Below, in pieces: positions 18,588-27,896 of a stretch of 64,000 nucleotides of DNA. Source of the stretch: Sneathiella glossodoripedis JCM 23214 (GTDB taxonomy: Bacteria > Pseudomonadota > Alphaproteobacteria > Sneathiellales > Sneathiellaceae); the NCBI RefSeq assembly GCF_000616095.1, contig NZ_BAMS01000003.1:62001-126000 (forward strand), in the 5' to 3' direction. The translations under genes and the position numbers were made by a program. The notes beneath the pieces are model-generated. The model searched no databases, was not told the origin of the DNA, and was given only the letters and a program-made list of their open reading frames with translations. Every line of letters begins with the position of its first letter. Within the stretch, counting starts at the first letter, position 1.

Positions 18588-19465
18588 TTAGTTTATGCGG
18601 TCTTCAAACGCGCGACTTTTCATCGCTTTTTGAAGTTTTTCGAACGCCCGAACCTCAATCTGGCGGACACGTTCGCGGCTGATGTTATATTCCTGGCTAA
18701 GATCTTCCAGGGTTAGAGGATCATCACGAAGACGCCGTTCGGTAAGGATATGGCGTTCCCGCTCGTTCAGGCAGTCCATGGCCGACAGAAGCATCTCTTT
18801 GCGGCGGGTCAGCTCTTCATTTTCTGCGTAAACGGTTTCCTGATCCGGTGTTTCATCCTCAAGCCAGTCCATCCATTCCCCTTCAGTGTCCGCGCGCATG
18901 GGGGCGTTGAGACTGTGATCCGGGGCGGTGAGGCGACGGTTCATGTTCACCACTTCTTCTTCGGAAACACCGAGTTTCGTTGAAATGGTTTCCACATGTT
19001 CAGGTTTGAGATCGCCTTCTTCGATGGCTTCGATCTGGCCTTTAATCTTTCTCAGATTAAAAAACAGTTTTTTCTGTGCTGCCGTGGTTCCCATTTTCAC
19101 AAGAGACCATGTCCGCAGGATATATTCCTGAATTGCGGCTCTGATCCACCACATGGCGTATGTGGAAAGGCGGAACCCTTTTTCGGGCTCAAAACGTTTC
19201 ACAGCCTGCATCATACCCACATTGCCCTCGGCAATGAGTTCGCCCACGGGGAGACCATATCCGCGATAACCCATGGCGATTTTTGCCACAAGGCGCAAAT
19301 GCTGGTGACCATTTTGTGAGCCGCTTCTGAATCACCGCGCTCTTTCCAGGCTTTGGCCAGCATGTATTCTTCATCCGCTTCCAGCATGGGGAATTTGCGG
19401 ATTTCCTGAAGATAACGGGATAATCCACCTTCAGGTGAAAGTGTTGGTAAAGTAACGTTACTCAT
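18588..19465 (-). CDS. rpoH: RNA polymerase sigma factor RpoH (sigma-32), frameshifted
   Basis: Heat-shock sigma factor. Region 1.2-2.1 starts with LSRYLQEIRKFPMLEADEEYMLAKAW; region 2 has RFEPEKGFRLSTYAMWWIRA; the RpoH-specific box appears as QKKLFFNLRKIKG; region 4 ends with LSQEYNISRERVRQIEVRAF. The frame breaks near 19301: ACCAGCATTTG read as ACCAGCCATTTG restores MVTSHLRLVAKIA and gives 292 residues, the normal size. Alphaproteobacteria often have more than one RpoH; only one is here. It follows rluD on the same strand with a 119-base gap that can hold its own promoter. Confidence 0.95.
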
Positions 19466-19584
19466 AATTTAACCCTCTCCGTTTCTCAGCGAACTGAACC
19501 AATCCACTTACAGAAGTCAGATTTTCTGTCAGCCCCTGTACTTACGCATTAAAGACTAAAAATTCGCCATTTTTGTGACGATTT

Positions 19585-20565
19585 CTATCCTCTGAATGCC
19601 GCAAGCAATTTATTGATGTCAGATGGGAACTCTGCCTCAAATTTCAAGGGTTTGGATGTGACGGGATGCACAAATCCCAATGTTTGGGCATGCAAAGCTT
19701 GCCTTGGGAACTTGCGAATAACGTTTTGCCGCGCGGTGGGAAGCGATTTTATTCGGCTTAGCTTGGGGCGTGTATATACCGGATCCCCAACCAAGGGATG
19801 CCCGATATGTCCCATATGGACGCGGATTTGATGGGTGCGACCAGTTTCAAGATTACAGGTAACCAGTGCGGCAATATCGTCAAAATTTTCTTCGACCTTG
19901 TAATGAGTTACGGCGTGTTTACCGCCGCTGGTGAGCACAGTCATGCGTTTTCGATTGTGAGGATCACGTCCGATATTGCCTTCAATTCGGCCAGATGTTG
20001 GATAGAGCCGCCCCCAGACGATTGCACGGTAAGTGCGTTCAATATCATGGGTTTCGAACAGACTTGCCAGCCCCTGATGAGCGGCGTCCGTTTTCGCAAC
20101 CACCATCAGGCCACTCGTTTCCTTATCAATGCGATGGACAATACCTGGTCGTTTGACCCCACCAATACCTGAAAGGCTATCGCCGCAATGAAACAAAAGT
20201 GCATTGACCAATGTTCCTGACCAGTTTCCGGCAGCCGGATGGACAACCATGCGAGCGGGTTTGTTCACCACAATCAGATGTTCGTCTTCGAATACAATAT
20301 CGAGCGGGATATTCTGTGGTTTGGGATCGGGATCCACAGCCTCGGGAACGGTAATCTGGTAGATCTCTCCCAGTTTGACGCGCCGGGAAGGATCATTCAC
20401 GACAACGCCATCCAAAAGCGCCAAGCCATCTTTGACTAACGGCTTTACACGGTTTCTGGATAGTCCACCCAGTTTTTCGGCCAGAAACCTGTCCAGCCGT
20501 TCGCCGACATGGTTTTCTGAAACTTCAACTTGATGTGTACCTTCAGGTGATGGCATATGATTCAA
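19585..20565 (-). CDS. rluD: 23S rRNA pseudouridine synthase RluD
   Basis: Makes pseudouridines in helix 69 of 23S rRNA (1911, 1915 and 1917 in E. coli). It has an N-terminal S4 RNA-binding domain (GERLDRFLAEKLGGLSRNRV), the catalytic-Asp motif GIVHRIDKETSGLMVVAKTD and the C-terminal RTHQIRVHMGHIGHPLVGD. 326 residues, full length. RluA/RluC paralogues share these motifs; the S4 domain and the position before rpoH favour RluD. Confidence 0.9.
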   Translation of the reverse strand: MNHMPSPEGTHQVEVSENHVGERLDRFLAEKLGGLSRNRVKPLVKDGLALLDGVVVNDPSRRVKLGEIYQITVPEAVDPDPKPQNIPLDIVFEDEHLIVVNKPARMVVHPAAGNWSGTLVNALLFHCGDSLSGIGGVKRPGIVHRIDKETSGLMVVAKTDAAHQGLASLFETHDIERTYRAIVWGRLYPTSGRIEGNIGRDPHNRKRMTVLTSGGKHAVTHYKVEENFDDIAALVTCNLETGRTHQIRVHMGHIGHPLVGDPVYTRPKLSRIKSLPTARQNVIRKFPRQALHAQTLGFVHPVTSKPLKFEAEFPSDINKLLAAFRG

Positions 20566-20596
20566 ACCGGTAAATTTTTAATGGATAAATGTTCTT

Positions 20597-20953
20597 ATGA
20601 CAGAAGAAGACGTTCCAAACACCACTTTTTTGAAATGGGTTGTCGCGATACTTGGTATTTTAATCATCGGTGTTGCATCGGCAATAGGCGTTATCTTGTA
20701 TAAACGGGCGACAGCGGCCAGTGATAAATCTGCGGATCAAGCGGAGATCCCGGCGGTGATATCGCCTGCACCAGCGAGCGAATTTGGCACGGTTGATGTA
20801 AAAATACCCGGTGATATGCCGGTTCTGGACATCGCGGAAGCGGGCCGTTTTCTGTATGTTACCTATGGGACAGAGGATGAAGAGCCCCGCGGCGTAATTG
20901 TTTTGGACGCTGGGGCAGGTAAAGTAATGGGACAATTCGTCTTTGATAACTAA
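20597..20953 (+). CDS. Small single-pass membrane protein, DUF6476-like
   Basis: 118 residues: a short cytoplasmic start, one membrane helix (about residues 13-35, VVAILGILIIGVASAIGVIL) and a small periplasmic domain containing LDIAEAGRFLYVTYG and RGVIVLDAGAGKVMG. Size, helix position and neighbourhood beside rluD resemble the DUF6476 proteins of alphaproteobacteria, which have no known function; I offer that name tentatively. It is divergent from rluD, with only 31 bases between starts, and overlaps the next gene. Confidence 0.75.
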   Translation: MTEEDVPNTTFLKWVVAILGILIIGVASAIGVILYKRATAASDKSADQAEIPAVISPAPASEFGTVDVKIPGDMPVLDIAEAGRFLYVTYGTEDEEPRGVIVLDAGAGKVMGQFVFDN

Positions 20954-21410
20954 GCAACCGGTTCAGATTGATAGCTTTGACCTTAAGCAGCTTCAGGATC
21001 ACGCACGCACCTGTTATCCCGAAGAAGCCTGTGCCTTGCTGGTCGGGGAGGCGCGCACAGACGGATCTTACAGGGTCACCGAGGTTGCGGTTTGTGACAA
21101 TGTAGCGTCCGATAAAGGCAGGTTTTTCGAAGTAGATCCTGCGCTGCGCATATTGCTGGAGAAGAAACTTCGCAATAGTTCGCAGCGGGTGCTTGGTGTC
21201 TACCATTCGCATCCGGATGGACAGGCGATGCCTTCGGAAACTGACCGTAAAATGGTGATTGAGCAGGATCTGCTGTGGTTGATTTCATCGGTTGATCAGC
21301 AGGAAATAGTTGAGACGAGGGTCTTTTTGCCAACAGGGGCAGGAGATTTTAGGGAGCTGGCACTTGTTCAGCGCGAAACAGACGGAAAAGATTTAGATGA
21401 CGAAAATTAA
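20943..21410 (+). CDS. M67 family JAMM metallopeptidase
   Basis: 155-residue Mov34/MPN/PAD-1-type zinc peptidase. The JAMM zinc motif is complete: the Glu in YPEEACALLVG, HSHPDG and the Asp in PSETDRKM. Bacterial members remove C-terminal extensions from ubiquitin-like sulfur carrier proteins or cut other isopeptide-like bonds, but the target here is unknown. The start is probably TTG 20943, overlapping the previous stop by 11 bases; its end overlaps ltaE by 14 bases. That overlap chain indicates one operon. Confidence 0.88.
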   Translation: MITKQPVQIDSFDLKQLQDHARTCYPEEACALLVGEARTDGSYRVTEVAVCDNVASDKGRFFEVDPALRILLEKKLRNSSQRVLGVYHSHPDGQAMPSETDRKMVIEQDLLWLISSVDQQEIVETRVFLPTGAGDFRELALVQRETDGKDLDDEN

Positions 21411-22433
21411 CTTTGCAAGCGATAACGCAGCACCAGTCTGCCCTGAATTGATGGAAGCTTTGCTTGAAGAAAATGCAGGCCCCGCGATGGGATATGGCAA
21501 TGATCCGACGACAGAGCGGATGGAGGAAAACCTTAAAGAGCTGTTTGATCAGGATTTGAGGGTCTTTCCTGTTGCAACAGGCACGGCTGCGAATGTGCTG
21601 GCGCTGAGCGTCATGACACCGCCTTGGGGTTCTGTCTATTGCCACAAACTATCCCATATTGAAGGGAATGAGTGCGGGGCACCTGAGTTTTTTACTGGCG
21701 GTGCGAAGCTGGTCCTGCTTGACGGAGAAGATGGGAAATTGCAAGCAGACAGGTTGCAAGCCGCGCTGGAGAAATCCGGCCGAGGGACGGTGCATCATGT
21801 GCAACCAGCGGCGCTTAGTCTCACGCAGGTCACGGAAAGTGGGACAGTTTATACGCCTGAGGAAGTGCAGAGTCTGGTGAAAGTTGCAAAGTCCTTTGAT
21901 CTTTCGGTTCATATGGACGGTGCGAGATTTGCAAATGCCATAGCGGCGCTGGGCTGTCATCCTGCAGATGTTACGGGCCGGGCCGGAGTGGATGTATTGT
22001 CGTTTGGGGCAACGAAAAACGGGGCTATGGCCGTTGAAGCTGTCGTATTCTTTAATCAGGAAAAAGCACAGGAGTTTGAGTTTCGGCGCAAACGCGGTGC
22101 GCATCTGTTTTCCAAGTCGCGATATTTATCCGCTCAGCTTGATCGATATGTACAGGGAGGTTTGTGGCTGAAACTGGCGGAGCACGCCAACCGCATGGCA
22201 ACGCGCCTGTCTACAGGCTTATCGCGCATCAAAGGATGCGAGCCCTTATTTCCAGTTCAAGCGAACATGCTGTTTTGCCGCTTTTCTGCAGATACGATTG
22301 CGGCTTTGAACGACGCAGGTTTTCTGTTTTATGTGATGGATCAGCCACAGGGCAAAGCCGACTGGTCACGTCCTGGAATACTACGGAAGCAGAGGTGGAT
22401 AAACTGCTTGATATCGTGGCGTCGACCAATTAG
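21397..22433 (+). CDS. ltaE: Low-specificity L-threonine aldolase, frameshifted near the C-terminus
   Basis: PLP enzyme that cleaves threonine or allo-threonine to glycine and acetaldehyde. It begins INFASDNAAPVCPELMEAL, has HMDGARFANAIAALG with the PLP-contacting Asp, and DVLSFGATKNGAMAVEAVVF with the Schiff-base Lys. The frame changes near 22358: GCAAAGCCGACTGG read with one more C gives RLVTSWNTTEAEVDKLLDI and the true stop at 22433, 345 residues in total. Without repair the frame runs on to a false C-terminus ending near 22488. Confidence 0.92.
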
Positions 22434-22480
22434 GTCAATGGGCCAGACAAAACACGTGCATCGACAGGGCAAGCAGATCA

Positions 22481-23686
22481 ATGGATAGTAATCTACAGCT
22501 AAGCATCGATAAATTCTTTTCAATCGTTGAAGGAGTTTGGCGGCAGGATGTTCTGGGACTAGGGATCGACAACATCCTGATTGCGCTTGGGGCATTGCTG
22601 GTGTCCCTGACGCTGCGAGGCGTATTTACCCGCTTTGTGATTAACCGTCTGGTTGCTTTCACCGCGAGGACCCGCAATGCCATTGATGATCAGTTAATTG
22701 GCGCTATACGCGGACCTATCCGTTTTGTGCCGGTATTGATCGGTATCTATGCCGCATTGGAAATCAGCGGCTTTGCCGAAGTAGAGCGCTTTGAAGTTTT
22801 TGCCAATAATTTCGTGCGATCACTTGTGGTTTTTAATATTTTCTGGGTGCTGTTCTGTCTGGTAAACCCTCTGTCTTTCCTGCTTGGCAAACTTGAAGAG
22901 ATTTTCTCTGTTGAAATGGTCTCTTTTATTGTCAAGATTTTGAAAGGGGTGATCATTGGGCTTGGGGTTGCCACTGTTCTGGAGCTGTGGGGCATCGAAG
23001 TCGGTCCGATTATTGCCGGTTTTGGCCTTGTCGGTGTGGCAGTTGCTTTGGGCGCGCAGGATCTATTCAAGAATTTGATCAGCGGGTTTCTCATTCTTGC
23101 TGAAAAGCGTTTTCGTGTTGGTGATTGGGTTCTGGTCAGCGGAGTTGTCGAGGGTACAGTTGAGAAAATTGGATTCCGATCCACCATGATCCGCCGCTTC
23201 GACAAGGCACCGACCATCGTGCCAAATGCGGTTTTCGCAGATAAAGCGGTCACCAATTTTTCTGAAATGACCTATCGGCGGATTTACTGGAAAATTGGTG
23301 TTGAATATTCGACCAGTGTTGCCCAGCTGCAGGAAATCACGACAAAGATCAGGGATTATCTGATTGGAAATGAGGACTTCGCCCAACCCGAAGAAGCCAC
23401 TCTGTTTGTTGTAACAGACAGTTTTAATGATAGCAGTATCGATATTATGATTTACTGTTTCACCAAGACGACAAACTGGGGTGAATGGCTGGAAATCAAG
23501 CAGGATTTTGCCTACGCCATCAAATCAATTGTTGAAGGGGCTGGCACCGGTTTTGCCTTCCCGTCCATGACCATCTATACCGGTGCAGGTGCGGACCAGC
23601 CAGAAGCCTATATCCCGCCTAAAGCCAAACATGATGGGGCTTCAGCAAATGCCGATGCGATCGGAAGTGAAGGCGAAAGCGTTTAG
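22481..23686 (+). CDS. MscS-family mechanosensitive channel
   Basis: 401 residues. Four or so N-terminal membrane helices are followed by the MscS pore helix and beta domain: GPIIAGFGLVGVAVALGAQDLFKNLISGF is the pore-lining helix and its extension (about residues 175-203), then KRFRVGDWV and the GTVEKIGFRSTMIRRFD beta-domain sequence, with VPNAVFADKAVTNFS. These proteins release solutes on osmotic downshift. The C-terminal 40 residues are low-complexity. It starts 47 bases after ltaE and converges with tusA. Confidence 0.9.
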   Translation: MDSNLQLSIDKFFSIVEGVWRQDVLGLGIDNILIALGALLVSLTLRGVFTRFVINRLVAFTARTRNAIDDQLIGAIRGPIRFVPVLIGIYAALEISGFAEVERFEVFANNFVRSLVVFNIFWVLFCLVNPLSFLLGKLEEIFSVEMVSFIVKILKGVIIGLGVATVLELWGIEVGPIIAGFGLVGVAVALGAQDLFKNLISGFLILAEKRFRVGDWVLVSGVVEGTVEKIGFRSTMIRRFDKAPTIVPNAVFADKAVTNFSEMTYRRIYWKIGVEYSTSVAQLQEITTKIRDYLIGNEDFAQPEEATLFVVTDSFNDSSIDIMIYCFTKTTNWGEWLEIKQDFAYAIKSIVEGAGTGFAFPSMTIYTGAGADQPEAYIPPKAKHDGASANADAIGSEGESV

Positions 23687-23687
23687 A

Positions 23688-23915
23688 TTAGCCGCCTATT
23701 TCAATAATATATGTAAAAGTGCCATCCTTTTCACTGCTGCTGAGGAGTTTGTGCCCGGCAACGTGGCAGTAGTGGTCGAAGTCGATCGATGATGCGGGAT
23801 CGGTGGCAATTACAGTCAGTTTGTCGCCTGGGCTTAAGGACGCTGCAAGCTTTTTGGTTTTCAGTACTGGCAGCGGGCAACTGAGCCCACTGGTATCAAG
23901 ACGATGATCGGACAT
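23688..23915 (-). CDS. TusA-family sulfurtransferase
   Basis: 75-residue sulfur-carrier protein. LDTSGLSCPLPVLKTKKL holds the CPxP motif whose Cys carries the persulfide. TusA relays sulfur for tRNA thiolation; other family members serve molybdenum cofactor or selenium metabolism, so the exact partner is open. It is convergent with the MscS gene, with a one-base gap, and lies downstream of a hypothetical gene on the same strand. Confidence 0.9.
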   Translation of the reverse strand: MSDHRLDTSGLSCPLPVLKTKKLAASLSPGDKLTVIATDPASSIDFDHYCHVAGHKLLSSSEKDGTFTYIIEIGG

Positions 23916-23981
23916 ATGGTTGGAACTCTCTTGTTTGAGGGCCCAATATACGAAGGATTATTCTAACGGCAAGTGTGTAAG

Positions 23982-24365
23982 TCAGGCACTACCCATTTTG
24001 TGCAATTCTGCGATCAAGCTTTCGATATGGTCCTGCATGATGAGGGTAAAGCCATCTTGATTAAGGAGGCGAAAGTTTTCCTGCAGATCGCGAAACAGGA
24101 AGAGCAGTTCATCGCCGGAGGCGCAAAACAGGGCTGCCCCCAAACTGGTTTCGATTCTTGCAGACATCACAATTCCGGTTAGACACTCCGGTATATGATC
24201 CAAAATCGCATAGCCATGCCAATGATTTGCTGAATGGTATTTTTCAAAGCATTGACCCAATCTGCCTATATGGGAGCTGTCCAGTGGCTGGGTTAGAATC
24301 AGGTCGGACGCACTGTTGCTGTTGCGGTTTAAATGAGAAGTTTCAAAATTAACGATCAGTCCCAT
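23982..24365 (-). CDS. Hypothetical protein
   Basis: 127 residues with no family I recognise. A hydrophobic patch (about residues 65-85, GIVMSARIETSLGAALFCAS) is too polar to be a confident membrane helix. The C-terminal half (LLFLFRDLQENFRLLNQDGFTLIMQDH) looks like a regular alpha/beta domain. It is co-directional with tusA, 66 bases upstream. A shorter frame on the other strand is less convincing. It may be real; no function is proposed. Confidence 0.5.
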   Translation of the reverse strand: MGLIVNFETSHLNRNSNSASDLILTQPLDSSHIGRLGQCFEKYHSANHWHGYAILDHIPECLTGIVMSARIETSLGAALFCASGDELLFLFRDLQENFRLLNQDGFTLIMQDHIESLIAELHKMGSA

Positions 24366-24648
24366 TTTCTTTATCCAAACAGATAGTTATCAGATTTATC
24401 CAGATAAATGACTGGCGATGCCGCCGTCCTGTGAATGCCTTCTGGGCAGGATCAAACTATGCCACAGCGGTATTAACAGCTGGTTTATATATGAGGTAAA
24501 TTTTATATAAAAATTTGGCAATTTTGGGGGTAGAGCAGAACTCTGGGTCGGAATTAACCATTTTTACATTGGTTTATGTGACTTTTAGATGGGGTTATGT
24601 GCCCAATTTAATTAGGTTTTTTGAATTTATTCGATTTCTATTGCGTGT
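24366..24648. other. Intergenic region with AT-rich segment
   Basis: 283 bases between divergent genes. The right part is AT-rich and contains the near-palindrome AAATTTTATATAAAAATTT at about 24496-24514, together with a pair of TTTATCCA repeats near 24373 and 24392. These could be regulatory, but I recognise no specific binding site. No gene seen. Confidence 0.4.
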
Positions 24649-25883
24649 ATGAATAATCCGACGACGAAAAATACTGCCAGCGACCAATCCGCTCGCGATG
24701 TCATTCAACATCACGAGATTGGTGAACTTGCGCATTTTCTGGCGGTATTCGGGCGAAACAAGGATGAAGCCCTTAAAACTCTGATGACGAGTAGCCTGCA
24801 GATTCTGGGGCTTGATGAAATACGTCAGAAGTTTGGTAGTCGCTGGCATGCGCTTGAAAAAAGAATCGATTTCGCGGTGGAAGCATTCTTTTCAAAGAAA
24901 ATGGGAAAGAAGGATCTGTTTCTGCGTCTGGATACTGGAAATTATGCCCTGATCTTTGTCAATACGACCCGTGAGCAAGGGGAGGAGAAAGCAAACAGGC
25001 TTGCTGATGAATTGCTTCATCTTCTGTTCGGTGAAGTCCCGGAAGTGGAAAAAATTTCCATCAAAGCGATGACACTGGATGTGAACCTGATGGAGCTCAT
25101 CGATGAGTTCCAGAATATGGAAGACCTTGTTGAGTATTTGCAAGGTTATAACAGTGAGACCCTTGAAGAAGAAAAACAGAAATTTGAGGAAGCAGAAGGC
25201 GAGCTTACCGTTTGTTATCGCCCCATGGTCAATCACGGCAAAAAAATGATGTCGGTAATTGAGGCGATGCCATGTCGGCTGAAGAACGGGAAATGGGAAG
25301 TTATCCCACTTGATGATCCGCTGATAACCGGGACGGTTGAGTTACGTGCTGAGCTTGATTTCAAAATCCTGCGGGATACAGATGTTGCCTTGAAAAAACT
25401 GGGTAGCCTTAAAAACAAGCCTTTGGTGATGGTGTCCGTTGAATATGAAACGCTGGCGCATGCTTATCGGCGAATGCACTATGCGGATATCCTTAGAAAA
25501 CTACCGTCCTTTGCCCGCAAACATATGATTATAAATATTCTGGGTGTTGAAAACGGGCTGCTCAATAGCCGTGTGCGGCAAATTCTGTCGGCCCTCAATC
25601 CGATGGTGCTTGGGTTCACTTTCGAAGTGGGCGAGAACTGGAATGATTTTGCCATTATTTCAGATCTACCCGTATATGGCCTTTCGGTCAGAGGCGGAGT
25701 GAAAGTGATCTGGTCTGGATCGAAGACCTGTTCAAAAGAGCCAAGTCACATGGGTTGCGCGGATGCTGGCGCAATCTAAAAAATGATGATTTGGCGCGGC
25801 GAGCGTTTATCGTCGGAACAGATTATGTGAGCGGCCCGGTTATCGGTGGATGCCAGGCCGACCCGATTGCCCCCTTTCTCTGA
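24649..25883 (+). CDS. Degenerate GGDEF/EAL-like protein, frameshifted
   Basis: The repaired protein is 411 residues. The first half (LRLDTGNYALIFVNTTREQGEEKANRLADELL, about residues 90-125) resembles the core of a diguanylate cyclase domain without GGDEF. The second half resembles an EAL domain: YADILRKLPSFARKHMIINI, then GLRGCWRNLKNDDLARRAFIVGTDYVSGPVIGG, which matches the family ending GxDYxQGxxIG. No EAL triad or cyclase signature was seen, so it is probably an inactive, perhaps c-di-GMP-independent, scaffold. The frame breaks near 25693 (GGCGG for GGGCGG) and the stop is TGA 25881-25883. The domain assignment is moderate. Confidence 0.6.
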
Positions 25884-25900
25884 AAAGAGCGCTTTGAAAA

Positions 25901-27163
25901 CTAGCCTTTTGAAAATGTCGTGAACAATTCAACATGGCTGGACCAGCGGAATTGGTCGACAGGTGTAATTTCTCCCATTTCATAACCTGCATCGATAAGG
26001 GTTCTCGCATCTCTGGCGAAGCTTGCAGGATTGCAGGAAATGAAGATGATTTTGCTGATGTTTGAAACTGCAAGTTCGCCCACCTGTGCTTTTGCCCCAG
26101 CCCGGGGCGGATCGATGATAACGCAGTCGAAATCGTCCAGCTCCTCTGCCCGATATGGGTCGCGAAACAAATCCCGCTCAATGGCTGTTATTGGCAACAT
26201 ATGTTGATTGGCACCGCGAGTGAGTGATCCGACCAGATCCGGATCTCCTTCAACAGCGACAACTGATTTTGCCTTTTGTGCCGCCGGAATTGAAAAACTG
26301 CCGCAGCCCGCAAACAGGTCTAGAACTGTGGAATGATCGGTAAGATTTCGCAAGGTCAGATCAATAAGACAGTTTTGTGCATGTTCGGTTGCCTGAAGAA
26401 ACCCGCCGGCGTTAATAGGTACATTGTAGGGGCCAAGCGCGATCTGACTTGGTTTCAATGCGCAGATGACTTCTTCGAGCTTGGTATCCGTATCGTGCCA
26501 TGTGATACGGGAGAGAGCGTGATCATTTGCGAAATTGGCAAGGAGTTCCCGCATTTCAAGGTCAGGAGACAGCGCACAGGCAATTTTCAGATCAATACCA
26601 CTCAGGCACTCTGTCAGCGTCAGTCTTGCTTTACTGTTTCTGGGGAGGATGTTGCCAAGGAGCAGGCGCATTGGTTGGATGAGTTTTTTCAGCGCTGGTG
26701 TGATGACGTGACACTCACCCACATCGAATACTTGATGGCTTTTCCGCACGTGATAGCCGATCATGACCCCTTTCTTGCGTCTGGACGCCATGAACTCTAC
26801 CCGTCGTCGCGATTTTTCAGGGCTGGTAAGGGTAGGGGTTATCACACTGTTTGAAATTCCCACCTTTTCAAGGGCGCGGGAAATCGCTTCGCCTTTCCAG
26901 CTTGCAAGAAAATTATCGGATAAATGTTGGAGGTTACATCCGCCGCAGGTTCCATAGTGACGACAAACCGGAGCGCTACGGACATTTGAAGGCTCCTGTA
27001 ACTCAGAGATTTCCGCGAGATATCCGGAGCCCTGCTTTTTTAAGGGGGTTGCCAATAGCTGGTCACCGGGGGCTGAAAAAGGAACATAGTAATCCTGCCC
27101 ATCCGTATGCGCAATTCCGTCGCCGCCAGCGCCTAATTCCTCAATTTTCAGTTTAAGCGTCAT
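25901..27163 (-). CDS. TrmA/RlmD-type class I RNA m5U methyltransferase
   Basis: 420-residue SAM-dependent RNA methyltransferase. N-terminal TRAM domain, then four-cysteine iron-sulfur ligands (CRHYGTCGGCNLQHL) and the SAM fold with LDLFAGCGSFSIPAA. Near the C-terminus DCVIIDPPRAGA and ISCNPASFARD carry the motif IV acid and the catalytic Cys. RlmD methylates U1939 of 23S rRNA in E. coli; RlmC and TrmA share motifs, and the FeS cluster favours RlmD or RlmC. Its ATG at 27163 overlaps the tlyA stop by 11 bases, so it ends the HDAC-to-methyltransferase operon. Confidence 0.9.
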   Translation of the reverse strand: MTLKLKIEELGAGGDGIAHTDGQDYYVPFSAPGDQLLATPLKKQGSGYLAEISELQEPSNVRSAPVCRHYGTCGGCNLQHLSDNFLASWKGEAISRALEKVGISNSVITPTLTSPEKSRRRVEFMASRRKKGVMIGYHVRKSHQVFDVGECHVITPALKKLIQPMRLLLGNILPRNSKARLTLTECLSGIDLKIACALSPDLEMRELLANFANDHALSRITWHDTDTKLEEVICALKPSQIALGPYNVPINAGGFLQATEHAQNCLIDLTLRNLTDHSTVLDLFAGCGSFSIPAAQKAKSVVAVEGDPDLVGSLTRGANQHMLPITAIERDLFRDPYRAEELDDFDCVIIDPPRAGAKAQVGELAVSNISKIIFISCNPASFARDARTLIDAGYEMGEITPVDQFRWSSHVELFTTFSKG

Positions 27164-27891
27164 ATCTTGCTCCCAACAGGAATTCCTGATTTCCATCGGC
27201 GCCTTTTATCGGGCTTTCAATTGTACCCAGACTTTTCCAACCGGGCAGCGTCTCAATCCAGTGAACAATATCACCGATAACCTGTTTCTTGACGTCATTG
27301 CTTTTAACGATACCACCTTTGCCTACATTTTGGGGTCCCGCTTCAAACTGTGGTTTGATCAGTCAGTAGTATAGCACTCCGGTTACATAGCTTAAGAACT
27401 CCAGGCAGCGCTTTTTTCAGCGAAATAAAGCTGACGTCGCAGACGATCAGATCGAGTGGGTCGGGTATTAATTGCGGAGAAATGTCTTTCGCATTCAAGC
27501 CGGAAAGGTCCAGAACACGTGGATCTGCTTTTACACGAGGGTGCAGTTGGTCGCGCCCAACGTCAACGGCATAAATCCGTTTGATATCATGCTGCAGCAA
27601 TACCTCGCTAAAGCCGCCGGTTGACGCACCAATATCTGCGGCAATCTTTTGAGCGGGATCGATGTTAAAATGTTCCAGCGCGGCGAGGAGCTTTAATGCT
27701 CCTCTACCAACCCAATCGGGCCCATCACCGATCAGTTCGATGACACTGCTTTGGTGAACTTTTTGGCTGGCTTTCTGAGCGGGCTGACCGTCAAGCGTTA
27801 TGCGGCCTTCCGCGATCAGGGCCTGAGCCCGTGATCGGCTGTTGGCCAATTTGCGTTCAACTATCGCCTGATCGAGCCTGACAGGTTTCAT
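27153..27891 (-). CDS. tlyA: TlyA-type rRNA 2'-O-methyltransferase, frameshifted
   Basis: Methylates cytidine 2'-OH in 16S and 23S rRNA. An S4 domain (RLDQAIVERKLANSRSRAQA) precedes an FtsJ/RrmJ-like fold with ADIGASTGGFSEVLL for SAM binding and DLIVCDVSFISLKKALP. The frame breaks at about 27361, but unlike the other breaks here it is a 4-base tandem duplication (ACTGACTG on the coding strand); deleting one copy gives ILLIKPQFEAGPQNVGKGG and a 244-residue protein ending in GARYDA. It follows dxs by 5 bases, as in many alphaproteobacteria. Confidence 0.9.
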
Positions 27892-27896
27892 GTCAT

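Noticed and set aside
22434-22488. Extended C-terminus of threonine aldolase up to 22488
   Set aside because: Out-of-frame translation after the break at 22358; the correct frame stops at 22433 with conserved residues.
24158-24352. Plus-strand frame opposite the hypothetical gene at 23982-24365
   Set aside because: It is only 64 codons long, and the minus-strand frame has better length, spacing and composition.
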